Of a stretch of 64,000 nt of DNA, positions 33,771 through 45,555 are shown in pieces (position 1 is the stretch's first letter; each line of letters opens with the position of its first letter). The DNA lies in the NCBI GenBank assembly GCA_026874595.1, contig CM049309.1:92092723-92156722 (forward strand), given 5' to 3'. The notes under the pieces were generated by a model. The model was not told the DNA's origin, searched no databases, and saw only the letters and a list, made by a program, of their open reading frames with translations. Origin of the DNA: Sipunculus nudus (Eukaryota; Annelida; Sipuncula; Golfingiida; Sipunculidae). The position numbers and the translations under genes were made by a program.

Positions 33771-34399
33771 GTTAAGTATCTCTGTGCCTTATATTTTATC
33801 CGTGTGTATAAAATATAAGGATTTAAGCACACGTGCTCGACTCTGGTGGCTCCATTAAGCTGGTGATATATTTCATCATAATTATGCCACCAAGTACTGC
33901 CATCATGCAAACAACGTCTACAAAACATTTTTTTCCTTGACCCTGTCGCTTCAGTCAACATGTGGTGACAAAAACAGAGAGTCTGTTAATTGTTCATCGC
34001 GAGGTATGGTGTTGGTTTTCTTCTAAATAATTGTTTGAGCACCTGGGTCAGTCACTGAAAGGTGACCTTTCAAAATAAACGGATGGTGTAAATAAATATC
34101 TCCAAAAACCTTGGTGAATAGGCCTACGTGTGGAATTTTTATACATTCTTCGAATATTTAGACTTCATTTGAGACAAAACTGTCTAATTCAATGAGTAAG
34201 CATATTGTGTTTTGGAGTCAAGTCAAGATGGTTCATTCTGCATGATTAAAATATATTTTATACAGAAATAGCCATTCTTTTTAGAGACGTCATCTCTGAG
34301 GACGATTTACCTGGATAAAGATATATTAATTGTGACAGTAACAATCTTCAAGTGGATAGAAACAACGTTCTTAAGACATTGTTTGATTTTTCTTCTTTT

Positions 34400-35520
34400 A
34401 GTTCAGCTGACTAAAAGTCAACTGAGGTATAGTGATGGCGCTTTGTCTGTCGTCTGTCCGACCGTCCCGTTAGCAGGTCAGAAATCGTATGTGTAAGGGC
34501 TATGAACATGACACCGTGTAATCAGAGATTCTAAAAAGATCTACTAGAAAAGCTGAAATGTGGGCACTGTAACCTATTTTCTTTTAGTTACAGGGCGTGT
34601 TTAAGTACCCAAGAAATAATATAAAGTACATGCAAATAACCGGATATCTCAAGTTAGGTTTGATCAATTGATCTTTAAATCAGGATACATCTTAGATAGC
34701 TTTTTCTTGTATGTTTTTTGTGCCGTTTTATACCTCCATAAATTAGTGTGAGTTAAAATCTAAAAAAAATAAAATCTAATCAGCAGGTTCCCTTTATATT
34801 GTGTACATGAACTGATATGAATTATAGGATTAAGCCTATTCGAATTGGGGTTATGACGTTCACAATATTCATATTTAGTGAAAAACTGATAAAAAATATA
34901 TTTCTGCAGAATGGATGGATTGATTAGTAAGAAAATCAGAATGCTGTAAGTACAAGGATGGTAAGTTCTCAGATTTGAAACCTTGAGCGTCAATGTCAAA
35001 CTGCCGTCAATTAAGGATAGTTACTTTTAATTTAAAATTAATTTCTTATTTCTTAATTAATAAGTACTTTTAACGCCACACTTTCTTCTCAGAAACTTCT
35101 TACTAGGAAATAAAGGGATAAAACCGGGAGATTTTTTCTTTTACAAGGTCAAAGGTTAAGGTTACAGTGTCCACTTCTATAGAAACATACTTTATCATTT
35201 AATGCCAAACTTTGCATTCCAGACCTTCCATCGTTCACGTATGTACCGTAAATGCCAACAAGGGAAGATTGCTATTTAATTTGAGGCCACAATATTAAAG
35301 GTCAAGATCATAGAATATCTTATTTTATAAACTTCTGGGTACATTTTAAGCCAACCTTTTATCCAAAATCTTCAATCTTTCTATTTGGCTCAGTAGGAGA
35401 AGAATCCTAAGAATTTTCACAACATCAAAAGTCAAGTTCACATGACTCACTTTAAGAAAAAGCTCATAAAATGTACTTATAGAAAAATCGAGCCGACCAT
35501 CGAAACCCATTGGTCCCTTG
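34400..35520 (+). mobile_element. Diverged copy of the same element family
   Basis: The left end is agttcagctgactaaaagtc with ggcgctttgtctgtcgtctg. The right end is gagccgaccatcgaaaccca, closing ttggtcccttg before a T run. A single diverged ggtcaaaggttaaggttaca block lies at about 35148. It is shorter than copies A and B. Confidence 0.65.
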
Positions 35521-36472
35521 TTTTTCAAATTTGCTATTTTGTCGTTTTCTGCTCTTTATGTGACTGCTTGAGGTCACCTCGTGATATAATATCATGACTG
35601 AAATCCCTGAATAACATCATATTTAAAATCGATTGGTGGCTTCGCTTGATTACGAAGGACAAACATGTAGTGGTTAAATACTGTTGGGTCACATTCGGTG
35701 CAGGTAAACCGCTGCTTTTCAGTGTGTCAGAATTACGTTTGGTTTCTTTGAGCGACGTCCTAGGTAAAATATAAAATCTCTGCAGTCCCGTTTATTGTAG
35801 GGTGTGAATTGGTCAACACGTTATCAAACATCGGTGGCAGCATTGTGTGCACAATAAAATAATGATTCACGTATAGTGTAGTCAATACTTTCAGATACAA
35901 CATGCAAAGTATTCCTTTGAAAAGATTTCCAGAAAAAAGTGATCTTGTCAAATCGTGTGGGGATGTGAGGTCTTTGAACGCCTTACCAAAGATATGCAAA
36001 CTTCTCGGTCACGCTCCTGTACATCCCCCCTTCCATCCACCTCCCGCCTTGCTTGTTCCTCTTCCACGGTGATGGTGTCCTTTTTTAAGCGTCAGGCAGT
36101 TTCTGTGTTTGCATCTTCCGAATTCCGTAACATTACATCCCCATCATTAAATATTTCGTTAAATATGTGCAGTGTTTAGATATTTTTGTCGTGCATGTTT
36201 TCACTGCCTCTTTCTTTGGGAGAAATAGGTAGAATGGAAGGTTTTCATGTGATAAAGTACTGAATGCGGTCCATTAACATAAATCACCACTAGTATTTTT
36301 AAGTCATTGAATATACTTACATTAGAAATAAGTACATTCTGCTATCACTTGGATTATGAGTAGTCACAGTAATGATGTTGGTCACAGTGGTAGCAGTAGA
36401 GGTGGGAAGTGTTTTTTTTAAGTTTCAGCTATTGTTGGAATTTCACTCATGCTATGACGTCATCATTTACAG

Positions 36473-36531
36473 GAACAGAAAACGATAAAGACGTCTCGTG
36501 CGAAGATAAGAACAAAGGCGAGGATCCATAA
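36473..36531 (+). CDS. Alternative terminal exon of the mosaic gene (weak)
   Basis: catcatttacag (ending 36472) could be an acceptor. Joined directly to exon 15 it gives only NRKR before a stop at 36486. In the frame entered from phase 1 it reads TENDKDVSCEDKNKGEDP, then stops at 36529-36531; that needs an unseen intermediate exon of length 2 modulo 3. A 26-base block (ccataaaaacacatcacagt then cctgac) is tandemly duplicated just after. This is an alternative to 30105-30183, not an addition. Confidence 0.2.
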
Positions 36532-37506
36532 AAACACATCACAGTCCTGACCATAAAAACACATCACAGTCCTGACATATATACTGAGGAAAAACGAGGA
36601 CCCTGGATTACACATGGACCACGAGTCACCAATACTAGATTCTTAGATGTTTATTTCTGTGTCTGTGATCATACGCTTCATTGGTAGAGAGGATTTTTAG
36701 CTACAATGCAATCAAGAAATGCGAATGCAACCCGCTTTACACTAGTCGCATTAGCAGACAAAGACGGTAAATGAAATGCCCGCGGTTTATCTGTGGCATG
36801 CATCGTGTTGAGTTTATCAGAATGATGATAGGCGGCGCTGCTGTAAACGAAATAGTTCCACAACTAAATAGGGCATTGCAAGTGCAAACGGAAACAACAA
36901 TAACTTCCGTTATAAAGAAAGGCAACCATAGTCATATGGTTTTTAATTTAACATTTTGGCTTAGCCGTGATAAGTATATGCATGCGCACTATGTGAAAGT
37001 GAGATTTAAAATATCCGAGGGTCAGGAATGTGCAAGCAGCTTTCATGCATTCATCGTTGAAGTACATAATATACATGTAAATTATGAGGACCACATCAAG
37101 CCCGAAATCATCAGATACTCGTGGAGCCACGACGCTAGATGCTTCTGTTTCATTTGGTATAAGTCACTGGTATATTAACCATGTGAAAGGAACAACCCGC
37201 ACAGCCAATCTCAACTCGTAAGCTGCCAGTCTATAATGTTCATTGCTGTATATACTTCTTTGCTGTATTTATTACATATGTAAATAGTTTTCAGTACTTC
37301 AGCTGCCGATGTATCACTGGCAGATATTTTATAACGATGCACGCCTTTCTGCGCCTGCACACGGAATAATTTAAGTAATCTACTGGTGATATCGCAGCAC
37401 AATATTATACCTCAATGTCAGTGTGCTACATACATGCCTGTTATTGTGAATGGAAAGTTTTATGAACTCTATGAGTGAGTACTTAAAGTATATATATAAA
37501 ATTTCA

Positions 37507-37540
<34 letters not shown>

Positions 37541-38340
37541 ATATATTATATTATATTGAAATATATATGATAATTTGTACCTATGAATTTTTTATTGTTA
37601 TTTAAGATAATGATATGCACGACTGACACGTGACACATGCAAATTAAGGTTAATGATGGGACAACAGGCATGAGCTTATTTGTGGGGTAAGGGGCCGGGC
37701 ACGCTAAGAGACATCGGGGTCAGTGATGGGGCAGCATGCATAAGCTTACTGGACGGGTAGGCTGGGGTTTAAATATACTATAACCTTCTCTTGCCGAAGT
37801 CGAATATTTATGAATGTGATTGAATGTATACTTGTTTTGTGAATAAATGTATAGGTTTTATCAGTCCTGTGTTTTTATGTCCAAATACTGTATGACTGAA
37901 ATATTTTAATATTGTGCGGAAATCTATTTGTTAATATATTCTGTGAATAAAAAAAAATATCTGCTGATTGAACATGCAAATTAAATGTGAGAACAACGGG
38001 TCCTTAACAGTATGCCATACTCGGAATATACCAAATAAATAAATGACAATGATCCACTAATTGGTCACGTACGTATGTATGTGAATTTTGCTCAACAAAG
38101 TAAAGCCTACAATTAACCCTCCAATTTAATAAATATACAGCCACGCTGGATTTAACTGACGTCCCAAGTGTGAAATTTATGCTGCCCATTATTTTGCTGC
38201 TTTATTTTTAAGGGTTTGTAGAACGGCTATATTTAGCTCAATAGACTCAAAGTAGATATAGGCTATAGTAGAAATGGATGACCCTATTGCCATCGTTCAT
38301 CTAGCTGTCCGTTTGTAGAGCACAATCCGTAACCAACTGA
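36532..38340 (+). other. Intergenic or 3' flank, AT-rich
   Basis: No supported gene. A 135-codon open frame at 36771-37178 has no recognisable domain and I do not accept it. (TA)n tracts lie at 37508-37560. AATAAA at 37842-37847 could serve a + strand transcript. Confidence 0.5.
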
Positions 38341-38347
38341 TACAGAA

Positions 38348-38918
38348 ACCTCACACGAGGTGAATGTGACATGTCCAATGTCATTGTTGATAACTTTCAC
38401 CAGAAAATGTGACATGTCCAATGTCATTGTAGATAATTTTAATCTGTGAATGTGACATGTCCAGTTCATTGTAGATAACTTTCATCGGTGAATCTGACAT
38501 GTCCAGTGTAAGTGAAGATAACTTTAATCAGTGAATGTGACAATGTCTAATGTCATTGTAGATAACTTTAATCTGTGAATGTGACATGTCCAATGTCATT
38601 GTAGATAACTTTCACCAGAGAATGTGACATGTCCAATGTCATTGTAAATAACTTTCATCAGTGAATGTGACATGTCCAATTTCATTGTAGATAACTTTCA
38701 TCGGTGAATCTGACATGTCCAGTGTAAGTGAAGATAACTTTAATCAGTGAACGTGACATGTCCAAAGTCATTGTAGATAACCTTCATCAGTGAATGTGAC
38801 AAGTCCAATGTCTTTATAGATAACTTTAATCAGTGAATGTGATATGTCCAATGTCATTGTAGATAACTTTAATCAGTGAATGTGATATGTCCAATGTCAT
38901 TGTAGATAACTTTCATCA
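38348..38918 (+). repeat. About 43-bp minisatellite, about 13 units
   Basis: Units read gtgaatgtgacatgtccaat followed by gtcattgtagataactttca and tca. Two variants (tttcatc and tttaatc) are mixed along the array. The unit contains the palindrome gacatgtc. A single unrelated stretch (38919-39070) separates it from a long (TA)n tract. Confidence 0.95.
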
Positions 38919-39078
38919 TACAAACTCATGAAGTATGTTTTTAGACTATCTCATCAACTTAAAATCATGAAGTGCCCGCCAGGTTCAAGATGTCGATTAG
39001 AGGACGGGACCAGCCCTAATTCTGAAATAAAATCTCTTGAGAAAAAATATATTATATATACATATAATATATATAGGA

Positions 39079-39083
<5 letters not shown>

Positions 39084-39156
<73 letters not shown>
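39084..39156. repeat. (TA)n microsatellite
   Basis: About 73 bases of ta dinucleotides. Confidence 0.97.
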
Positions 39157-39158
<2 letters not shown>

Positions 39159-39290
39159 TCCTAAGTAGATTCCTTTGCCCGTAGTATAGTGCTCGATACA
39201 GCTTAGGTAGATCAGATTAACTAACGGTATCGGCAGCGGCGTGAAACTCCAGTTATAACACGATGCTCCAGCGGGCTTAACGTTTAATGT

Positions 39291-39300
39291 TATATATATA

Positions 39301-39353
<53 letters not shown>
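39291..39353. repeat. (TA)n microsatellite
   Basis: About 60 bases of ta dinucleotides with one tatctata interruption near the left end. Confidence 0.97.
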
Positions 39354-39356
<3 letters not shown>

Positions 39357-41030
39357 CTTACTACTATAAAAAAGGAGACTTCTCAGACGATCTTAAAAAA
39401 TGAAAGTGTCAATTAAAATACTTACGATTGTTATTGGCATATTTCAAGGATAAATATCGTTACTTATATATTAGTGCCGTAACAGATAATGATAAAATTG
39501 CCTACATTAGACAACAACAACAAAATTAAACACAGAACGATATCACATTGCAATTACACCTCTACTGTATAAGTATGTGATTTTAAATGGTAGCTTTTGA
39601 AAACATTAAAAGGAGATGGAACTAAGGGACTGTGTTCTGATCATATCATCCATGGTTCTCGTTAATTATTCGTTTTATTATCACTTTTATTCAATGCCTT
39701 TACATGGATTTACGGCTAATGGTCTACTTGAATCTGTTATCAATACCAAAGAATTCCATGGTAACTTTATCAAACAGTGAAAATTATGAAGGTGTCTATT
39801 TGTGCAGTAGCTTTTGTCAACTCTGAGAATTAATCCTTAAACAATGCCGTAATCAACTTCAGACATCATATGTCCAGATTGCATTTAAAACGCAACACTC
39901 CATTATAGTGTTTATGTCTGCACACTAAATGACCCATGGTTCCAAGGTATACTGTTGTTTAACAGGCGGTGAAGTGTAGGTCGATCTGTGATCATCATTG
40001 GCTTGTTGTTTGAGACAGAGAGTACGCGTGAGACAGAGAAGCAAACTGGCGGATTTCTGACGGATTATGACAAGGCGGTATATTATCCCCGTTGCTCTTT
40101 AGTGTTTACATGCGTGTGTTAGTGGGAAGATAAGGTGAGAGGCTGATATGCTGTTATATATGCGGTTAGTCTTTTGTCCATTCCGGAGTAGGTTACAAGA
40201 AAATTATTGGTCAGGAATAAAAAGTTACATATAATCCCTATAGCACCACTTGTATAATGATCCGAACTTGAGTTTATAATTTAAAATTTAATTGAAATAT
40301 GACTTGTCTGATTACGTAGATTATAATGAGAAACATAGGTGATTTTGTCTTTACTTTTAATTAATAGCTGATTTGGCACTTTGGAATATTTTCACCTGTT
40401 TTTGAATGTACTTTTTTCCCAATTTAGCTGTCCTTTCTACGGGAGGACTCACGGGTGCATGTGTTTGATTCCTTTTACATAATATCCATGGAGATCTCGA
40501 GAAACTCACTTTGGAGCATTGGCTTAGATCCGTTATTATTCTGTTATTATTCAAATCTATTTGCCTAATGGCCGAGTATTTTGCAAGAATGTCTGCAAAT
40601 ATATTTGCAAATATAAAAAAAATATAACTTTGTTAATCAAGCATGGAAAGGCAAATATTCATATTTTTATTATTTAATTTTTTTTGGTAGAGGTAATTGC
40701 CTCCATTTTGTAATGCTTGCTTAACTATTACTATGTACATCTGCAGACTTCCATTTCGGTTCCGGACTACGTGACAGGAGCTTTCACCCGGTTATCCTGG
40801 TGTCAACCAGGGTCGGTGTACCACTCCTGCGGGTCCAGGGTGTGTCATCCCCATTGCTGGGTCATAACACCGAGGAACCCCCGAAAGGCGCACTCGTTTC
40901 TGAGTGAAACATGAACCTTATATAAAAAAATCACGTAAGCGTGATGAACACTAATTTTGTAATGGAGATAAAAAAAAATTCAGACACTATGCAGCGTGAA
41001 ATGTCTAGGGGAATGAATAAAGAAGTCAGT
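39354..41030. other. No supported feature
   Basis: AT-rich sequence with a more GC-balanced island at 40740-40910. Short open frames there show no recognisable domain. Confidence 0.5.
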
Positions 41031-41031
41031 G

Positions 41032-41675
41032 GTTTTTTTGTCAACAAATAACTATAATTTATTCTTAAAACAACCCTAACATTACAATACACTAAATCAA
41101 TACAATTATACAGTAAAACAGCGGTATAACAACAAATCAATACAATCACACAGAAAAATAATCAATGTGCACAGTACCTGGATACCAACACCGTCACAAC
41201 GATAAGTTCCTTATGCTCTCGGAGAATGACAGTTCATTGTAAAACTCTTGTATCAATCCAGAAAGTAAACTGAAGTCCAAATGCACAAAATCCAGGAGAA
41301 ACTCTGAAGAAAATCTATAATTGCCGCACACGTCGGATAAGGTTCCAGAAACTGACACACGCTTCTGCGTCCGCTGGAAAACTTCTCTGCTCTCTGCCCT
41401 TTCTCTAAAACACAGCCCCTTTATATACTCTTCATCCCAAGCCGAGAATTTTCTACTTCTAGAACAGTCTATAAGAACTTACACAACACAGTAAACACGC
41501 GCAGAGACACACCATGTTTACACGTGACTCACGACCAGGCGAGAAAGCCCAAGGCCAGCATGGCAACGAGAGTTCAACAAGTACGGATTAAACATAGAAT
41601 GCAACAAACGGCCCGGCGAGGGTGTCACAACACGAGTTACGCCCGTGTCACACAACAAAAAGAGCACCTGTAACA
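41032..41675 (-). mobile_element. Possible solo LTR or retroposed transcription unit (TATA box to poly(A) signal)
   Basis: On the minus strand a strong TATA box (gagtatataaagg, 41419-41431) is followed about 360 bases later by AATAAA (plus-strand tttatt, 41058-41063) and then a run of seven A (41033-41039). The right end gives tgttacagg on the minus strand and the left end tgtcaaca on the plus strand, which would fit TG...CA termini. No clear target duplication, no primer-binding site and no coding sequence were seen, so the class is open. Confidence 0.35.
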
Positions 41676-41752
41676 CTGTTTGGCAAAGTCTCACCATTAA
41701 GTATGTAGAGCGCTCATCCTGGTTGGGAGTCGACCATGACAATCTTACCGCC

Positions 41753-41823
41753 TCGGCTGAGATTCGAACTCACGATCTCTCGGCTTTGAGTCCCGCGCTC
41801 TAAGCCTGCAACAGAAGCCGTTC
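41753..41823 (-). mobile_element. tRNA-derived SINE head
   Basis: On the minus strand the sequence reads ggcttagagcgcgggactca, then aagccgagagatcgtgagtt, then cgaatctcagccgaggcgg. gagttcgaatc is a B box and aggcttagagcg a decayed A box. The anticodon region (ctcaaag) recalls a Leu-CAA tRNA. Stem pairing is incomplete and there is no proper acceptor stem, so this is a SINE head or tRNA pseudogene, not a working tRNA. The neighbouring 41675-41752 may be its body. Confidence 0.6.
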
Positions 41824-43304
41824 TGTTTACCTGAATATTTCTGACTATTAAAATTATTTATTTGATGTGCTTTGTCGCAACCTTCAGTATCTCAAAGCGT
41901 TGAAAACAACAATAAGATGAGTAAACATCAAGTTGTAGTAGATGCCAGGTTACCCAGGATCAATGTTTTGATCTTCATCTTTGCAAGCATTGCTGAGAAA
42001 TGTTAAGTATGAATTTTCAGATAAACGTATACAGATTTATAGGTAATTGAGAATTTATTTATCCGTGACACGTCAAATTTTTATTCAATGGGAAGTAACT
42101 ATTTGCCTAACATGATGGCAGCTGTAGGTGCCACTAGTATTTGGTAACCAACATATGACTGATCAGTAAGCCCATCAACTTTCAGGATTGCTGAGAAATA
42201 TTAGTTTTTGTGTGAATTTTCACTGTTAATTGGCGTATAATGTCAGTATGTCGCAAATTAAGAAATTGCGGGGCTATCATTCCTCCTGACAACAACACAT
42301 GTTTGAATGAACATTACTCTTGTATTACCTTTTCAGTTAAAACATTTATTTGATAAAACAGTTGGGGGAAAAATAAAGGTGGCATAATCAGTGTTGTGAA
42401 CCTGCTGAGGATATTCTACGAATAACATAAGTTTCATGGCGATCAGTATGGCTATATTACGAAATATGAATTTCTTCATGAAATGAACTAATAATGACAA
42501 TTAACAGGTCCTTGGCATGTTGCTCTTAATGAACTCTCAGTAGGAAGTGACTGGATCTGAAGTCAAAATTTTCGAAGTTTAATGTTGTGAAATGTGCCCG
42601 TGTAACACCCCGACTACACGATAAAGGAAACAGCCATCGTTATTGCTAAGCATTTCTGAAACAGAGCTCAGTAAACAAAAGTCAAAATCCAAAAAAAAAT
42701 CACTACCAATCATATAATTATCAAAGCCAATGTTTCCGTGTGTTTGTAATCATATATGGAAATCGTTAATTATCCTACATATATGTCAAATTTAATGGTA
42801 ATTCGTATGTCCATTTAATCAAAATTTCACTAAAAGTATTCATCAAATTGCACTAATTAACTTTGAAAAAAACTTCAAGCTTCTGAGGGGGGCACATCCA
42901 CCCCCCTGTTCGAGCTAGCGCGAATATTGCCGCTTTCGCGCCAAACTTTTCTACGCCACTACTTTGGAGGCCTCAAAACAGCTAGACTATGATTACCCAT
43001 ATACTGTGGTTTAATTAAAGACTTTGAGCACCCTGGAATTATAAGATTTATAGTGTACAATACAATGTCTGTTCGTTCATATAATTTGCAAAGGCGAACA
43101 TAATTGTACTTATATTCTCAATTCAAAGAGGCACATGAAGGCACATAAAGATATACAAGTTTGATCAGCTAAGATCAGTTAAAATATGTACATATGTATA
43201 CATTTTTAACATTAATGTATATATATATTAACTGTTGATTAAGAATTTTATTTTATTTATGCATGTTATCTTTATATTTTTTAATGACAGTAACATGTAA
43301 CTAT

Positions 43305-44042
43305 CAGTTTAGTGCAGTAGAAACTGCAAAACGTGTATTAATGATCAAATTCGTACAGCAGAAACTGCGTCATGTGCAACGACCCATTTAGAACAAAAGA
43401 AACTGCGAAAAGGGATGTTTCCATGAGTGCGCATACGCGGGAAAAATCGCTCATATCTGATTTTTCAACTGGGGTGTAATGGGTCCGTCAGCGTATAGGC
43501 CTATGCGTATGTGCGCATATGTGTGAAAATCCCCACAGGAGCGTTTTCCACGTATACGGTCTGCGTGAATTCAGGGATTCAGGGTAAAATGACGTCATCT
43601 CACCATCTTTTTGTGGAAGGCCTGCTCGATCCACTATACAAATATATTAGTCTGCAAGTTCACGCATATACGCATATACGCGCACATGAAAACACAATTA
43701 TTCTTTCACGTATATATGCACATACGCATATACGTGCACATGGAAACATACCTTACGTATAATGATAAATTTAGTTCAGCATAATCTGCATAGCGTGTAA
43801 TGATCAATTTAGTACAGCATAAAATGCGTAACGTGTAATGCTCCATTAAGTATAGCATAAACAGCGAAACTTTAAATGCTCCATTTAGTACAGCATAAAC
43901 TGCATACGTGCAATGGCCCATTTAGTACAGGAGAAACAGCGAAACGTGTAAGGATCCATTTAGTACAGCAGAAACTGCGTAACGTTTAATGATGCATTTG
44001 ATCTCAGCATAAACTGTAATGATCCATTTAGTACAGCAGATA
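43305..44042 (+). repeat. Short tandem array (about 36 bp) split by an insertion
   Basis: Units of about 36 bp share aatgatccatttagtacagc and ataaactgcgtaacgtgt. They occupy 43305-43412 and resume at 43763-44042, with the same phase and consensus on both sides. The block between is described separately as a MITE-like insertion. Confidence 0.85.
43413..43755. mobile_element. MITE-like insertion inside the 36-bp array
   Basis: The left end ggatgtttccatgagtgcgc and the right end (reverse complement ggtatgtttccatgtgcacg) form an imperfect inverted repeat of about 28 bases. The 343-bp interior is rich in cgcatatacgc-type alternating sequence and has no coding potential. The target duplication is not clear. 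Confidence 0.65.
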
Positions 44043-44462
44043 TTTGAGGTCAACAAGTATGGTTACTTGGGATTAATGTCAAACCTGAAATCAGGATGGC
44101 AGGCCCTACATCAGACAACCCACAGAAAAACTGAATTTTCATATAAAAATATCCTTTGAGAATGAAAATAAAACACAAGAAAACAACATGATTCTTCGTT
44201 TTCCGCAAGATTCATTTAATTCCTGTGATACAAAAAAGCGAAAAAAGGATGTATATCTTAGTCTTTGACCTTCTCAGCAATACATTATTTTATGAATGGT
44301 TGGTCAAACGTTTTGTAACGCAAGACGCATAAAATACATACAGTACGGAATATATTATCATTAAATCAAGATATTCATAAAATTATTAGACAATTGTAAG
44401 CATGTTGTACCGAGGGAAAGAAAATAAAGGTAAACCCATGGAGAGGTATGGAGATTCTGGAA

Positions 44463-45500
44463 TCAGCACTGCGTGGTCCATATGAGGCTCGATCGACTGG
44501 TGCTGACATCTGCCGAACCATTCATGTACGAATGGGCGTAGACGTCTTGTCGTTTTATTTTCCTCTGCCCAAAACTGAATATCGTTTTCCGCCATTCCTT
44601 GCTGACCAGGAGTCCAAGGTAAAATTTTCCAGCATAATTTAACGTCAATAAGAATTCTGTTACTATTTTTGCTATTTTGAATGCTTCTGTGTTCACCGGC
44701 AGGGAAGGCATGAAGTAAAGTAATATGTCCACCGTGGCAACCCCAACATGGGGTAAAACTGTTAGAATAAACATGGATGTGATCGCTGTAACCAGAGGGT
44801 GCTGATCTGCGGCCTTTCTCTCAGAATTCTTCGAGTATGCTCTCTGAGAGTGTGAATTAATGTTGTCAGTGGTCAATGCGGTAGTATTTGTGCATAATTT
44901 ATGCGAGATGAGAACAAGGCAAGTGATACTCATGAGACTTGGGATGAGATAAAATGTGATGATATCAAGAATGACGTCGACATACAACTTGAAAAACATT
45001 TGATACCTGGAGGAGCAGCCGCCAAATTGTCTGTCTGTTGTGGCTATAACTAGGACGGGGAAGCATCCGGCGAATGATATGAACAGAACAGACAGATTGA
45101 CCACCATGGCTCGCCCACGGGTACAGATGTCCGGTTTCCGGTCCGGTTTACACACAACGATGTAACACTCCACGATAAGTGCAAGAACAATCCATGAAGA
45201 CATAAGCCGGCTGAAACATTCCAGGAAAACACCGATTCTACAGCTCCAATCATGGCCGCCATACAAGGCCACGTGATCTGGATAGAAAAGTATCCCACGC
45301 GAGATAGATCGGAGCACCTCGAATATCAACACGAGGGTATCCGAGATCGCCAGGACAGCTATGAACACCGAGATCGAGGCTGTTTTGTTCGTCGTCCACG
45401 TGACCAACCGAAGCATGACGAGATTTCCTGCGAGACCTAGCGCCGAGATAACGAGAGTTGTGTAGGTGAACGCTGCCGCTGTCTTATTGTAGGCCACCAT
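44463..45500 (-). CDS. Rhodopsin-class G protein-coupled receptor, single coding exon
   Basis: An intact 345-residue protein with seven hydrophobic segments. Landmarks: GLAGNLVMLRLV (TM1, conserved GN), LAISDTLV (TM2, in place of LAxxD), WSCRIGVFLEC (TM3 cysteine) and ECYIVVCKP at the end of TM3 (variant of DRY). TM5 carries FYLIPSLMS and TM6 has the P of LTVLPHVG. TM7 carries NYAGKFYLGLLVSKEWRK (variant of NPxxY, then helix 8). N-terminal NKT is a glycosylation site. The start ATG has an A at -3 and G at +4, and an in-frame TGA lies 45 bases upstream. It looks like one of the expanded peptide-type GPCRs of lophotrochozoans (FMRFamide/TRH-receptor-like region of class A). The ligand cannot be told. 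It is oriented opposite to the mosaic gene. Confidence 0.93.
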   Translation of the reverse strand: MVAYNKTAAAFTYTTLVISALGLAGNLVMLRLVTWTTNKTASISVFIAVLAISDTLVLIFEVLRSISRGILFYPDHVALYGGHDWSCRIGVFLECFSRLMSSWIVLALIVECYIVVCKPDRKPDICTRGRAMVVNLSVLFISFAGCFPVLVIATTDRQFGGCSSRYQMFFKLYVDVILDIITFYLIPSLMSITCLVLISHKLCTNTTALTTDNINSHSQRAYSKNSERKAADQHPLVTAITSMFILTVLPHVGVATVDILLYFMPSLPVNTEAFKIAKIVTEFLLTLNYAGKFYLGLLVSKEWRKTIFSFGQRKIKRQDVYAHSYMNGSADVSTSRSSLIWTTQC

Positions 45501-45555
45501 CGTCGTTCGGTGGTCATTAGCAACATCACTTCTCGCGTGCCATCAGGATTTAGTC
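45501..45555 (-). other. 5'UTR segment and splice acceptor of the GPCR gene
   Basis: On the minus strand ctgttttttttgcag ends at 45556, directly before 55 bases that lead to the start codon. This is a strong acceptor with a T8 tract and suggests an upstream non-coding exon beyond 45.6 kb, as is common for single-coding-exon GPCRs. The upstream exon itself was not identified. Confidence 0.55.

Noticed and set aside
36771-37178. A 135-codon open frame as a gene
   Set aside because: No recognisable domain, no supporting splice sites, and a composition like the surrounding AT-rich DNA.
38348-38918. p53-type site array (gacatgtcc in each unit)
   Set aside because: Only a partial half-site match with one mismatch and no paired half-site at proper spacing; a simple minisatellite explains it.
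41753-41823. Functional tRNA-Leu gene
   Set aside because: Acceptor and anticodon stems do not pair fully and the A box is decayed; a SINE head or pseudogene fits better.
42886-42960. GC-rich patch with ctacgccactac as a full transposon
   Set aside because: It resembles one end of a common invertebrate DNA transposon, but no matching opposite end was found nearby.
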